NCBI RefSeq assembly: GCF_002303885.1
Contig: NZ_MRCM01000017.1
Location: forward strand, 88,806-152,805
Length of the DNA: 64,000 bases
Direction: 5' to 3'
From: Flavobacterium sp. ACN2
Lineage (GTDB): Bacteria; Bacteroidota; Bacteroidia; Flavobacteriales; Flavobacteriaceae
Below are positions 43,368 to 51,500 of the stretch, in pieces (positions within the stretch are counted from its first letter, which is position 1; each line of letters opens with the position of its first letter). The position numbers were made by a program, and so were the translations under genes. The notes under the pieces are model-generated. The model had not been told where the DNA came from, did no database searches, and saw nothing but the letters and a program-made list of their open reading frames with translations.

Positions 43368-43407
43368 TGTTACAAAAAGATGTAAATTTGTAACATATTT
43401 TATTACA
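43368..43407 (+). promoter_or_regulatory. Rrf2 promoter and overlapping operators
   Basis: The -7 element TAAATTTG (43383-43390) lies inside a palindrome TGTTACAAA (43368-43376) N10 TTTGTAACA (43387-43395). A second inverted motif TGTAACATATTTTATTACA (43389-43407) directly abuts the ATG and is repeated as TGTAACATTTTTTATTACT (43839-43857) in front of the next gene. Strong indication of autoregulation. Confidence 0.65.
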
Positions 43408-43409
43408 GT

Positions 43410-43817
43410 ATGATTTCAGGTAAGTTTGCCATAACGATTCACATTCTCACTCTGCTGCATAAATTCCCTAATGATTATTTATCATCGGAGTTTATTGCGG
43501 GAAGTATTAATTTAAATCCTGTTTTGGTTCGAAAAGAAATTGCCAACCTAAAAGCACATCATGTTGTAGAAAGTAAAGAAGGAAAAAATGGCGGTACAAA
43601 ATTGGCGGTTAATGCTGCCGAACTGACTTTAAAACAAATATTCGAAATGACCTTTGAAACTATTGGTTTAGGTTTTGCTAAAAACCAACCGAATCCTGAT
43701 TGTCCTGTTGGAAAAAACATCAATCAGCATTTGGAGAATTTATACAGCGAAATGAATCAGAAAGTCAGCTTACAGCTGGAAGGTATTTCATTGGAAGATT
43801 TTTCGAATCAATTTTAA
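43410..43817 (+). CDS. Rrf2 family transcriptional regulator
   Basis: 135 residues. Winged-helix Rrf2 protein: FAITIHILTLLHKFPNDYLS, then SEFIAGSINLNPVLVRKEIA in the recognition region and VVESKEGKNGGTKLAVNA in the wing. Only one cysteine (NQPNPDCPVGKN) remains in place of the three of IscR/NsrR, so an iron-sulfur cluster is unlikely; this is the YwnA/redox-thiol type. It is followed by an NmrA-like reductase, as in ywnA-ywnB pairs. Operator palindromes overlap its promoter and recur before the second gene. Confidence 0.92.
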   Translation: MISGKFAITIHILTLLHKFPNDYLSSEFIAGSINLNPVLVRKEIANLKAHHVVESKEGKNGGTKLAVNAAELTLKQIFEMTFETIGLGFAKNQPNPDCPVGKNINQHLENLYSEMNQKVSLQLEGISLEDFSNQF

Positions 43818-43838
43818 AACTATTTTTTTAACCTAAAC

Positions 43839-43857
43839 TGTAACATTTTTTATTACT
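43839..43857 (+). promoter_or_regulatory. Second Rrf2 operator
   Basis: TGTAACATTTTTTATTACT, 17 of 19 positions as in the operator at 43389-43407, 17 bp before the ATG of the oxidoreductase. Confidence 0.6.
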
Positions 43858-43874
43858 AAATAAATTTATATATT

Positions 43875-44516
43875 ATGAAAATCGCACTTATCGGAGCTAC
43901 AGGATTTGTTGGCTCAGCAATTTTAAACGAATTAGCAGACAGAAAACACGAAATCACTGCTATCGCAAGAACTCCAAAAGACACAGCAAACGCTACTTGG
44001 GTTGCTGCAGATATCTTTAATGTTGATGCTTTGGCAGAGATCTTAAAAGGTCATGATGTTGTGGTTAATGCTTATAATCCGGGATGGACTAACCCGAATA
44101 TTTACGATGACTTTTTAGCGGGATCTAAAGCTATTCAGGAAGCGGTTAAAAAATCGGGGGTTAAACGTTTTATCACTATCGGTGGTGCAGGAAGTTTATA
44201 TGTTGCTCCAGATTTACAAGCGGTTGACACTCCAGATTTTCCAAAAGAGATTTTCCCAGGTGCGAATGCTGCAAGACATTATTTAAATATCATAAAAGAA
44301 GTAAAAGATTTAGACTGGGCATTTTTTAGTCCTGCTTTTGAAATGCATGCTGGAACTAAAACAGGTAGAACTGGAAAATACCGTTTAGGTTTAGAAAATC
44401 CGGTTTTCAATGATGAGCAAAGAAGTATCTTATCTGTAGAAGATTTAGCGGTTGTAATTGCTGATGAAGTAGAAACTCCAAAACATCATCAAGTACGCTT
44501 TACAGCTGGATATTAA
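43875..44516 (+). CDS. NAD(P)-binding oxidoreductase, NmrA/SDR-a5 type
   Basis: 213 residues. Rossmann start KIALIGATGFVGSAILNEL with GxxGxxG, then VWAADIF-like D-strand ANATWVAADIFN, VVNAYNPGW and RFITIGGAGSLYVAPDL. This resembles YwnB and other NAD(P)H-dependent reductases paired with Rrf2 regulators. It follows the Rrf2 gene after 57 bp and shares its operator. Probable job: quinone or electrophile detoxification; substrate unknown. Confidence 0.9.
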   Translation: MKIALIGATGFVGSAILNELADRKHEITAIARTPKDTANATWVAADIFNVDALAEILKGHDVVVNAYNPGWTNPNIYDDFLAGSKAIQEAVKKSGVKRFITIGGAGSLYVAPDLQAVDTPDFPKEIFPGANAARHYLNIIKEVKDLDWAFFSPAFEMHAGTKTGRTGKYRLGLENPVFNDEQRSILSVEDLAVVIADEVETPKHHQVRFTAGY

Positions 44517-44525
44517 TTTTCTTCA

Positions 44526-44634
44526 GCCACGAATTCACGAATTTTCTTTTTAAAATCTTTGAGATTATTTTTTTCGAATTAATTCGAATAATATTAGATA
44601 AAGATTTTAAAAAGAAAATTCGTGAATTCGTGGC
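44526..44634. repeat. Long inverted repeat, GCCACGAATTCACGAATT family
   Basis: Perfect 35-bp arms at 44526-44560 and 44600-44634, 39-nt spacer containing a second palindrome TTCGAATTAATTCGAA (44573-44588). Starts 9 bp after the oxidoreductase stop. Confidence 0.9.
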
Positions 44635-44669
44635 AAACTTTTTTTTACTCCTTTTGAGAATAACAAATT

Positions 44670-44727
44670 AGCGGAAATTCGTGTAATTGCTTCGCCTGTT
44701 CGCTATCGCTCGGGTCGTGGCAAACTA
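44670..44727. repeat. AATTCGTG-GCTTCGCC-GTGGCAAA element, copy 1
   Basis: GAAATTCGTGTAATTGCTTC then GCCTGTTCGCTATCGCTCG and GGTCGTGGCAAAC. Same ends (AATTCGTG and GTGGC) as the arms of the preceding inverted repeat, with an internal 30-bp block. A near-identical copy is at 52363-52427. Confidence 0.75.
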
Positions 44728-44781
44728 ACTTTTTGAAACTGTCTTTGTTTTCTGTACTTTTACATTTCTAAAAAGTGCGTT

Positions 44782-45876
44782 TTGTCAAATTCTAATAAAC
44801 AAACTGGTAGCATATCTGAAAAAGCTGGAATTTCACCTCCCGAAATCACCAATATTTTGGCTATCAATCAAATTAAAAATAAACGCAGACAGCAACCCTC
44901 TTCGCAAGAATTAATTAATGGTATTTTAGGCGGCAATAGAACTTCTTTAAGCCGTGCTATTACTTTAATCGAAAGCACTAATCCAGATCATTTTGAAAAA
45001 GCTGGCGAAGTCATTCAAGGCTGTTTGGCTCATGCCAATAAATCAATTCGAATTGGAATTACTGGAGTTCCCGGTGTTGGAAAAAGTACTTTTATTGAAG
45101 CTTTTGGAAAACATCTAACTGAACTTGGAAAAAAAGTAGCGGTCTTGGCCGTTGATCCAAGCAGTTCCCTTTCGCACGGAAGTATTTTAGGTGACAAAAC
45201 CAGAATGGAAGAATTGGTTAAAGATGAAAATGCTTTTATTAGGCCAAGTGCTTCTGGAGAAACTTTAGGTGGAGTGGCTCGAAAAACCCGAGAAACGATT
45301 ATTCTTTGTGAAGCCGTAGGTTTTGATACTATAATTATAGAAACAGTTGGTGTTGGCCAAAGTGAAACTGCTGTTCACAGTATGGTCGATTTCTTTTTAC
45401 TTTTAAAAATTTCTGGTGCAGGCGATGAACTCCAAGGCATCAAACGAGGTATTATGGAAATGGCTGATGCTATCGTGATCAACAAAACAGACGACGACAA
45501 TATAAAAAAAGCCAATCAGGCAAAATTAGAGTTTAATCGTGCTTTACATTTATTTCCTCCAAAAAAATCAAATTGGCAACCTAAAGTAACCACTTGCAGT
45601 TCGCTAACAAAAGATGGAATTCCCGAAGTTTGGAGTACGATTTCTAATTATTTAGAATTGACAAAAGAATCAGGATTTTTCCAAGAAAAAAGAAACGAAC
45701 AAAATCATTTTTGGATGATGGAAACCATCAATGAGCAATTGAAACAGAATTTTTATAACCTCCCTGAAATTATTTCATTATTGGAAGAAAACAAAAAAGC
45801 AGTGCAAAACAATGAAATTTCATCTTTTGCCGCTGCTTCTGAGTTATTAAAATTATATTTTAAAAAAAGGTTCTAA
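44782..45876 (+). CDS. meaB: Methylmalonyl-CoA mutase-associated GTPase MeaB
   Basis: 364 residues from a TTG start (no in-frame ATG nearby upstream). G3E GTPase that protects and gates adenosylcobalamin loading onto methylmalonyl-CoA mutase. P-loop GVPGVGKSTFIEAFG near residue 94, VLAVDPSSSLSHGSILGDKT, IIETVGVGQSETAVHSMVD and NKTDDDN. The mutase genes are not in the window; PduO-type adenosyltransferase at 28127 works on the same cofactor. The stop codon at 45874-45876 lies inside the first octamer of the repeat that follows. Confidence 0.95.
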   Translation: MSNSNKQTGSISEKAGISPPEITNILAINQIKNKRRQQPSSQELINGILGGNRTSLSRAITLIESTNPDHFEKAGEVIQGCLAHANKSIRIGITGVPGVGKSTFIEAFGKHLTELGKKVAVLAVDPSSSLSHGSILGDKTRMEELVKDENAFIRPSASGETLGGVARKTRETIILCEAVGFDTIIIETVGVGQSETAVHSMVDFFLLLKISGAGDELQGIKRGIMEMADAIVINKTDDDNIKKANQAKLEFNRALHLFPPKKSNWQPKVTTCSSLTKDGIPEVWSTISNYLELTKESGFFQEKRNEQNHFWMMETINEQLKQNFYNLPEIISLLEENKKAVQNNEISSFAAASELLKLYFKKRF

Positions 45877-46003
45877 GATACTAAGCTTCTAAGTTACTAA
45901 GGTTTCTTGTCTGTTCGAGCGGAGTCGAGAACCATATAGCATTTCGACTTCGCTCAATGTGACAAAACTTAGAAGCTTAGCAACTTAGTACCTTAGCATC
46001 TTT
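45870..46003. repeat. Nested repeat: octamer arms around a TCGAGCGGAGTCGAGA hairpin
   Basis: Left arm TTCTAAGATACTAAGC and TTCTAAGTTACTAAGG (45870-45902), right arm CTTAGAAGCTTAGCAA and CTTAGTACCTTAGCAT (45967-46000), both in 8-bp steps. Between them lies another family: TGTTCGAGCGGAGTCGAGAA (45912-45931) pairing imperfectly with TTTCGACTTCGCTCAATGTG (45943-45962). The meaB stop codon is within the left arm and the LTA-synthase-like gene stop (46002) is at the right edge. Confidence 0.85.
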
Positions 46004-47939
46004 ATTTCTTGGCTCTCAGCTTATACTTACTCTCTTTATACAAATTCCCTGCTGTAATAACATGCGCTAAGGCATCTTTTGCTAAATCTTCGTTTAATTT
46101 AACTGGAATTAAAGTTGTATCATTTTTGATTTCAAATTGTAATGGTTTCAAATTGGGCTGCATGATCACAACTTGATTCTCAACTCTAAATGCATTAATG
46201 TCATTAAACTGCATAATAGATCTTCCTTGCACTTTTGAATCTAATTTTGTCAAGTTGCGTCCTACCATTGGGGTTTCAAAAGGCATTCCTAAATACCCTA
46301 ACAATGTTGGCGGAATATCAATTTGACTTGCTAGTCTGTCATAAACTGCTCCTTTTGGAACTCCCGGCCCCATAATAAATGCTGGAATATGGAATTTATT
46401 TATTGGAACTAAATTTTTGCCGTATGTTCTAGTATTATGATCTGCGATTACAATGAAAATTGTGTTTTTAAAATAATCCTCTTTTTTTGCCATTTCAAAG
46501 AATTTTCCAATAGAGAAATCGGCATATTTCATGGCATTATTTACCGTGTTAGGTTTTTTATCATAAGGTTTAATTCTTCCTGCCGGATATTCAAAAGGTT
46601 CGTGATTAGAAGTCGAAAACATTAAGGAAAAGAACGGTTTATCTCCTTTTGATTTAAAATACTGATTGGCTTTGGTTACCAAATCTTCATCAGAATATCC
46701 CCAAGTTCCTTTAAAAGCATATTTATTCCCATCAGATTCAAAATCGGTTTGATCAACAATATCTTGAAAACCATTTCCATTAAAAAATGAAGCCATATTA
46801 TCAAAATTGGCCATTCCTCCGTAAATGAAACTGGTGTCGTACCCTTTTTGTTTTAAAGCATCTGCTAAGGTAAAAAAGCCTTGCTGTGAATTTCCTAATC
46901 TTACGACACTTTCAGATGGCGAAGGCAAAAATCCAGTTACTACTGCTTCAATTCCGCGAACACTTCTGGTTCCTGTGCAATACAAATTAGTAAATAATGT
47001 TCCTTCTTTAGATAATTTATCAAATTCTGGCGTTAATGGTTTTCCGCCTAAAATTCCAACGTACTCTGCGCCTAAACTTTCTTGCAAAAAGATTACTAAA
47101 TTGTAAGGTTTCTTCAATAAAGAATCTGGTTGCTGGACATGCAAAAACGGAATTTCAGCATCGGTAAAATCCTTCGGCCCTGCGATCATGTATTTTTTTA
47201 CACGAGCAATAGCTTCGGCTTCATCCATTTTTCCATACATTTTTGTATTTCCTTCATTTTTGATTGAATAGGCAGCAAAAGCAACCGTATAAAATGAATT
47301 TAATCCAAGAGCATTTGTTAATTGATCGGTAGAAAAAACAGCATTACTCGCATTAATAGGACGTTTTGAAGTTAGACTAGAACGTGCTCCAAAAAACAAT
47401 AAAAAAGCTACTAATGGAAATATCATTAACTTGAATTTGTATTCTGCACTTGAAGTATAGAATAATTGCTTTCCTTTTTTGACAGCAAAATAAAGCGCAA
47501 CTCCTAAAATTAGGAATGTTACGATTATAGAAGTCAGATAACTTTTTAAAAGCATTCCCACTACTTCCTTTGGATAAATAAGATAATCTAAGAAAATCTT
47601 ATTTGGACGTGTATCATATTGTTTTACAAAATCTGGCGAAGCTAATTCTACAAAAAGAATTAAAAACAGAAACAGAAAACTATATATTACCAGAAACTTA
47701 TTGGTAAATTTTAGCCATTTATTCGGCAAAAAGGTAATTAGTAATGCTGGAAGAAACGACAAATAACAAAGTAATATCAAATCCATTCGAAGACCGATTG
47801 GAAAAATATACCAGAAATCTGGCGTTTGAACTACTCTTTCTTTAAAAAGAAAAAATAAAAATACTCGACTTAGAGTTGTAATCAATAATCCGATTGCGAT
47901 GAAACTAAAAATCGGTTTTAAGAAACGTAAGTTTTTCAT
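46002..47939 (-). CDS. LTA synthase-like sulfatase-fold phosphotransferase
   Basis: 645 residues. Five N-terminal membrane helices, then a periplasmic sulfatase/alkaline-phosphatase-fold domain: VIFLQESLGAEYVGILGGKP (metal-binding Glu), LYCTGTRSVRGIEAVVTGF with the catalytic Thr in TGTRSVRG, FIYGGMANFDNMASFF and VIADHN with the distal Asp/His. This is the LtaS/OpgB family layout. Gram-negatives use such enzymes to decorate glycans or lipids with phosphoglycerol or phosphoethanolamine; the exact role here is open. A small acidic protein gene (47977) lies 37 bp upstream on the same strand, so the two may share a transcript. Confidence 0.88.
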   Translation of the reverse strand: MKNLRFLKPIFSFIAIGLLITTLSRVFLFFLFKERVVQTPDFWYIFPIGLRMDLILLCYLSFLPALLITFLPNKWLKFTNKFLVIYSFLFLFLILFVELASPDFVKQYDTRPNKIFLDYLIYPKEVVGMLLKSYLTSIIVTFLILGVALYFAVKKGKQLFYTSSAEYKFKLMIFPLVAFLLFFGARSSLTSKRPINASNAVFSTDQLTNALGLNSFYTVAFAAYSIKNEGNTKMYGKMDEAEAIARVKKYMIAGPKDFTDAEIPFLHVQQPDSLLKKPYNLVIFLQESLGAEYVGILGGKPLTPEFDKLSKEGTLFTNLYCTGTRSVRGIEAVVTGFLPSPSESVVRLGNSQQGFFTLADALKQKGYDTSFIYGGMANFDNMASFFNGNGFQDIVDQTDFESDGNKYAFKGTWGYSDEDLVTKANQYFKSKGDKPFFSLMFSTSNHEPFEYPAGRIKPYDKKPNTVNNAMKYADFSIGKFFEMAKKEDYFKNTIFIVIADHNTRTYGKNLVPINKFHIPAFIMGPGVPKGAVYDRLASQIDIPPTLLGYLGMPFETPMVGRNLTKLDSKVQGRSIMQFNDINAFRVENQVVIMQPNLKPLQFEIKNDTTLIPVKLNEDLAKDALAHVITAGNLYKESKYKLRAKK

Positions 47940-47976
47940 TAAGATAGTTATAAGAACGTAAAATCAGACAAACAAA

Positions 47977-48204
47977 TTACTCTTCGTAACGGTTTATTTC
48001 TCTGTCATAAAACTCATTTGCTTTTTCAATTAAATCTTCCATTTCGGCATTTAATTCTGCTTCGTCAAGATCTTCAGCTTCTTCTAAAAACTCCACCTCA
48101 TCATCTTTCAAATTGATTATAAATCTTGGATAATCTAAGTGAATGATAAAAATATCGTCTGGAAAATCTGTGTTATCTCCAAGTAAAAATTTAGGTAATT
48201 CCAT
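47977..48204 (-). CDS. Small acidic protein of unknown function
   Basis: 75 residues, very acidic. MELPKFLLGDNTDFPDDIFI and IHLDYPRFIINLKDDEVEFL form a short beta region, followed by a Glu/Asp-rich helix (AEDLDEAELNAEMEDLIEKA) and NEFYDREINRYEE. I recall similar proteins as conserved hypotheticals in Flavobacterium, encoded alone or near membrane enzymes. Coding is supported by third-position pattern and the amphipathic helix. Upstream of the LTA-synthase-like gene, same strand. Confidence 0.75.
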   Translation of the reverse strand: MELPKFLLGDNTDFPDDIFIIHLDYPRFIINLKDDEVEFLEEAEDLDEAELNAEMEDLIEKANEFYDREINRYEE

Positions 48205-48299
48205 ATGTGTTTATTTTTTTAGTAATTGATTATTATTTTTTTAACCGATTTCTCTTGTTTTAATCTTCAAAATCAGTGAAATATATTTTTCAAATTTAA

Positions 48300-49682
48300 T
48301 TATTCTATATCTGATTTCGCAATTAATCTCTTTGTCAAGTAATGAAAACGAATATAAAGACAAATTGCCGCTGCAGTCAAACCTGCCAAAAGTCCGACCC
48401 AAACTCCTTGCGCCTTCAGTTCTGTGTGTTCTCCTAAATAATAGGAAATCGGAAAACCAATAACCCAATAGGCTACAAAAGTAATGTACATTGGAACTTT
48501 TACGTCTTGTAATCCGCGTAAAGCGCCTAAAACAACAACTTGAATTCCGTCAGAAATCTGGAAAACAGCTGCAATTAAAAGCAGTTTTGAAGCAATGCCA
48601 ATAACTTCTTCGTTATCTAAAATCTGCCCTGTATTTTCCATATTTAAGAAAATGTATGGAAGATAATCGTGGAAAATAATAAAGAAAATTGCAAATACGG
48701 TCTCTAATATTATAGCAAGCAAAAAGATAGAACGGGCAACAACAATCAGTTTTTTATAATCCATCAGTCCTCTTTGGTTACTTACACGCACCATAGAAGT
48801 TACACTTAATCCCATTGCAAACATAAAAGTCATCGAAGCCAAACTCAAAGCAATCTGATTGGCAGCCTGACTTGTTTTTCCGATGTTCCCGCAAAGCCAG
48901 ATCGAAGCGGTAAACAAAACCACTTCAAAAAGCATCTGCATTGCAGAAGGAAATCCGATACTGATAATTTTTTTGATCATAGTTTTTTTGATTTCATTAA
49001 AACTAAAACCTTTAAAAAATCGCTTTAAATCATCTCTTCGCGAAAGCATAATATGCATGAACATTACCAAAAATATTCTCGAAATTACGGTTCCTAATGC
49101 TGCGCCAATAATTCCCATTTTTGGAAAAATCCAGATTCCGTAAATCAAAACATAATTTATACCTACGTGAAGCACATTTGCCATTACCATCGCATACATA
49201 GAATATTTGGTCAAAGACATTCCGTCTGCAAATTGCTTATACCCCTGATACATTACAAGCGGAATCAAAGAAAAAGCTACCCATCCTAAATAAGGTTTTG
49301 CAAGAACAATAACATCTTCTGGCTGTTTTAACAATTCCATAATTGGTTTAGCAAACATGATAACGGTAAAAAGTACCAATCCTAGAATTGTACATAGAAA
49401 TAATCCATGATGAAAGGCAGAACGAATTTTGGTATCGTTTTTCTCCGCATCACCTTCGGCAACGATTGGCGTAATAGCTGTAGAAAATCCAATTCCTAAA
49501 GACATCGCAATAAAAATCATACTGTTACCCAGTGAAACTGCCGCCAATTCTGTGCTTCCAATTTTACCAACCATTATATTATCAACAATACCAATTAAAG
49601 TATGCCCGACCATACCCAAAATTACGGGATATGCTAGTCTTAAATTATACGAAAACTCTTTGGTGTACTGCTTTAAATTCAC
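48300..49682 (-). CDS. MATE family efflux transporter
   Basis: 460 residues from a GTG at 49682 (protein starts NLKQYTKEFSYNLRLAYPVI after the initiator). An upstream ATG at 49754 would add 24 residues that cross a TAnnTTTG element (minus strand, 49702-49709), so the GTG is preferred. Twelve hydrophobic segments in two six-helix halves: ILGMVGHTLIGIVDNIMVG and ELAAVSLGNSMIFIAM in the first, FPSAMQMLFEVVLFTASIWL in the second. NorM/DinF-like multidrug or organic-cation efflux by Na+ or H+ exchange. Substrate open. Confidence 0.93.
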   Translation of the reverse strand: MNLKQYTKEFSYNLRLAYPVILGMVGHTLIGIVDNIMVGKIGSTELAAVSLGNSMIFIAMSLGIGFSTAITPIVAEGDAEKNDTKIRSAFHHGLFLCTILGLVLFTVIMFAKPIMELLKQPEDVIVLAKPYLGWVAFSLIPLVMYQGYKQFADGMSLTKYSMYAMVMANVLHVGINYVLIYGIWIFPKMGIIGAALGTVISRIFLVMFMHIMLSRRDDLKRFFKGFSFNEIKKTMIKKIISIGFPSAMQMLFEVVLFTASIWLCGNIGKTSQAANQIALSLASMTFMFAMGLSVTSMVRVSNQRGLMDYKKLIVVARSIFLLAIILETVFAIFFIIFHDYLPYIFLNMENTGQILDNEEVIGIASKLLLIAAVFQISDGIQVVVLGALRGLQDVKVPMYITFVAYWVIGFPISYYLGEHTELKAQGVWVGLLAGLTAAAICLYIRFHYLTKRLIAKSDIE

Positions 49683-49701
49683 TTTTATTCTATTTTGTGC
49701 G

Positions 49702-49709
49702 CAAAGATA
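49702..49709 (-). promoter_or_regulatory. -7 element of the MATE gene
   Basis: TATCTTTG on the minus strand, 19 bp before the GTG at 49682. It decides the GTG start over the upstream ATG. Confidence 0.55.
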
Positions 49710-49871
49710 GTCAGAAGCTTCGAATTCTATCCTATCAATAAAAATATATACCAATTTTAAGACAAAAATAAGACGAACTCAATATTATGTAACGATTTTT
49801 AAAAATTGTATAACAAACTCCAAACGCCTCCAATATAATTTTACAACATAGAAATTTCAAAAATATAAGCC

Positions 49872-50390
49872 ATGAAAAAATTACAGATGTTATGCCTAGC
49901 TGCGTTCACGTTTTTATTTGCCAACACCACTTTTGCTCAAGAGAGCGGAGTAGAAAATTACGATCAGGGTTTTAGATTAGGAGTCGGATTAAATGGAGGA
50001 TTACCTACCGACGGTGATTACGACTGGGCTCTTGGGGGAGACGTTCGTTTACAATATGATCTTTCTAAGAAAACATCTTTGACTTTAACAACGGGATTTA
50101 CAAACCTATTTATGGGAAAAGATGACCTTGGAAACAACATAAAAGATCTTGGATTTATTCCGGCCAAAGCAGGTTTTAAAGCTTTTGTCTTAAAAGATCA
50201 ATTTTATGTTTTAGGAGAACTGGGTGCTGGTTTTGCGGTAACAAATGGTTACGATAAAACAACTTTTTTATGGGCTCCAGGAATTGGTTATGCCAACAAG
50301 TACATCGACTTAAGTGTTCGTTACGAAGATTATCATGATTTTAGAACCAATCAAGTAGCATTGCGTGTTGCTTATGGTTTTAAACTATAA
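49872..50390 (+). CDS. Outer-membrane beta-barrel protein, OmpW/YfaZ-like size
   Basis: 172 residues. Signal peptide MKKLQMLCLAAFTFLFANTT with cleavage after FAQ (about residue 23). The mature chain alternates polar and aromatic residues in eight or so strands (FRLGVGLNGGLPTDGDYDW, DVRLQYDLSKKTSLTLTTGF, LGFIPAKAGFKAF, LRVAYGFKL end). The last residues follow the barrel-insertion pattern. No ligand-binding feature is visible. Monocistronic, with a terminator at 50424. Confidence 0.83.
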   Translation: MKKLQMLCLAAFTFLFANTTFAQESGVENYDQGFRLGVGLNGGLPTDGDYDWALGGDVRLQYDLSKKTSLTLTTGFTNLFMGKDDLGNNIKDLGFIPAKAGFKAFVLKDQFYVLGELGAGFAVTNGYDKTTFLWAPGIGYANKYIDLSVRYEDYHDFRTNQVALRVAYGFKL

Positions 50391-50423
50391 AAAATAGGTT
50401 TAATTTATTATTTTGTTTTTGGT

Positions 50424-50460
50424 AAAAACCCGACGGTCTCAAGAGTCTGTCGGGTTTTTT
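50424..50460 (+). terminator. Terminator after the beta-barrel gene
   Basis: AAAAACCCGACGG pairs with CTGTCGGGTTTTT around TCTCAAGAGT, then a T-run. Confidence 0.85.
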
Positions 50461-50471
50461 ATTTTTACAAC

Positions 50472-50508
50472 ATACCATTGGTCAAAACAAAAGTGCAAGT
50501 AGTCAAAT
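50472..50508 (+). promoter_or_regulatory. LytTR-type operator in front of the DUF6268-like gene
   Basis: ATACCATTGGTCAAAACAAA is followed by AGTGCAAGTAGTCAAA: GTCAAA occurs at 50481 and again at 50502, exactly 21 bp apart. A 26-bp match with one mismatch lies in the reverse orientation at 53605-53630 in front of the kinase gene. LytTR regulators (AgrA, ComE) bind direct repeats with 21-bp spacing. Confidence 0.6.
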
Positions 50509-50562
50509 GATTTTTCAGGATTGATTTGGAACGCGGTAATTCGCAGAAAAATTAATCAAATC

Positions 50563-51498
50563 ATGAACAAAACAATCTTTTATCTATCGCAACTTTTACT
50601 TTTTTTACTTGCCACAGTTGCTGCACGCTCACAATCGGGAATTTCAGGCGAATTTAAACTCGATTTTGTCCCTTTTTCTAAATATGTAAGGCCATTGGAC
50701 AGTACGAAAACAAATGCCGAAAGCAATTTTAAAAGATCACAGATCGCTTTTGAAGTACCCCTATCTATAAAAATGGATAAATACGATCATCCAAAACTCT
50801 GGTCTGTATTTTTTAATAGCAGTTACGCCAAAATGGAAAACAGAAATTACAATATTCAAGATCTACCAGTAGAATTTCAAGGCGGATTTCCGAATGAATT
50901 ACTCAATACGCAAATTGGAGTTAAGCATTTACGTTCCATTTCTTCTTCATGGTCTTTATTAATAATGGCTTCCGTTGGTGTTTATACAGACATGGTCGAA
51001 ATTAATAAAGATGATGTCCTTATTCAAGGGGGAATTCTTTTTATCAAACAATTTAACCCTAAACTGGCTTTGGGTGCAGGTCCTGTTTTGACTAATAGTT
51101 TTGGTGTTCCAATGGTGCTTCCTGGAATTTATTTTAACTGGGAATCTACTGGAGCTTTACATTTTAAGGTTGCTTTTCCGGAAGGCGTAGAAATAGGCTA
51201 TCGAATGTCTGATCATTTTGACTTAAAAGCAGTAGCTGAATTAAGCGGAATGACAGCTGAAACCAAAATTGGAAATAAATCTACATTACTCGGATATCAG
51301 CAGATAATTGCAGGCTTAAGACCTCAGATGAAATTTGGAAAACATTGGATTTTAGAACCAACTGGCGGAACTACTCTTGTTCGAAGTTTTTCGACGACGA
51401 ACCGAAAAATTAAAGAAATCTTTAAAGAAAAAGATATTGCAGATCCAAGATTCACTACTACTTTTTATGGAGCAATAGCTCTAAAATGGAAATTCTAG
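50563..51498 (+). CDS. Outer-membrane beta-barrel protein (DUF6268-like), candidate LytTR target
   Basis: 311 residues from the ATG at 50563 (MNKTIFYLSQLLLFLLATV); a 14-residue in-frame extension upstream has no signal-peptide character. Cleavage after AARSQ (about residue 26). The mature chain is beta-rich with KPFSKYVRPLD-like entry (DFVPFSKYVRPLDSTK) and an ending ATTFYGAIALKWKF, typical of barrels. The family name DUF6268 is from memory. Its stop codon is 2 bp from the stop of the response regulator gene on the other strand, and its promoter region carries the same operator as the kinase gene, so it is probably the regulated target. Confidence 0.75.
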   Translation: MNKTIFYLSQLLLFLLATVAARSQSGISGEFKLDFVPFSKYVRPLDSTKTNAESNFKRSQIAFEVPLSIKMDKYDHPKLWSVFFNSSYAKMENRNYNIQDLPVEFQGGFPNELLNTQIGVKHLRSISSSWSLLIMASVGVYTDMVEINKDDVLIQGGILFIKQFNPKLALGAGPVLTNSFGVPMVLPGIYFNWESTGALHFKVAFPEGVEIGYRMSDHFDLKAVAELSGMTAETKIGNKSTLLGYQQIIAGLRPQMKFGKHWILEPTGGTTLVRSFSTTNRKIKEIFKEKDIADPRFTTTFYGAIALKWKF

Positions 51499-51500
51499 AG

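Noticed and set aside
45870..46003. Octamer tandem arrays as a CRISPR array
   Set aside because: Units are 8 bp without unique spacers, arms are mutually complementary, and no cas genes are in the window.
48241..48468. 75-aa minus-strand frame at the 3' end of the MATE gene
   Set aside because: Overlaps the MATE coding sequence in another frame and has no credible features.
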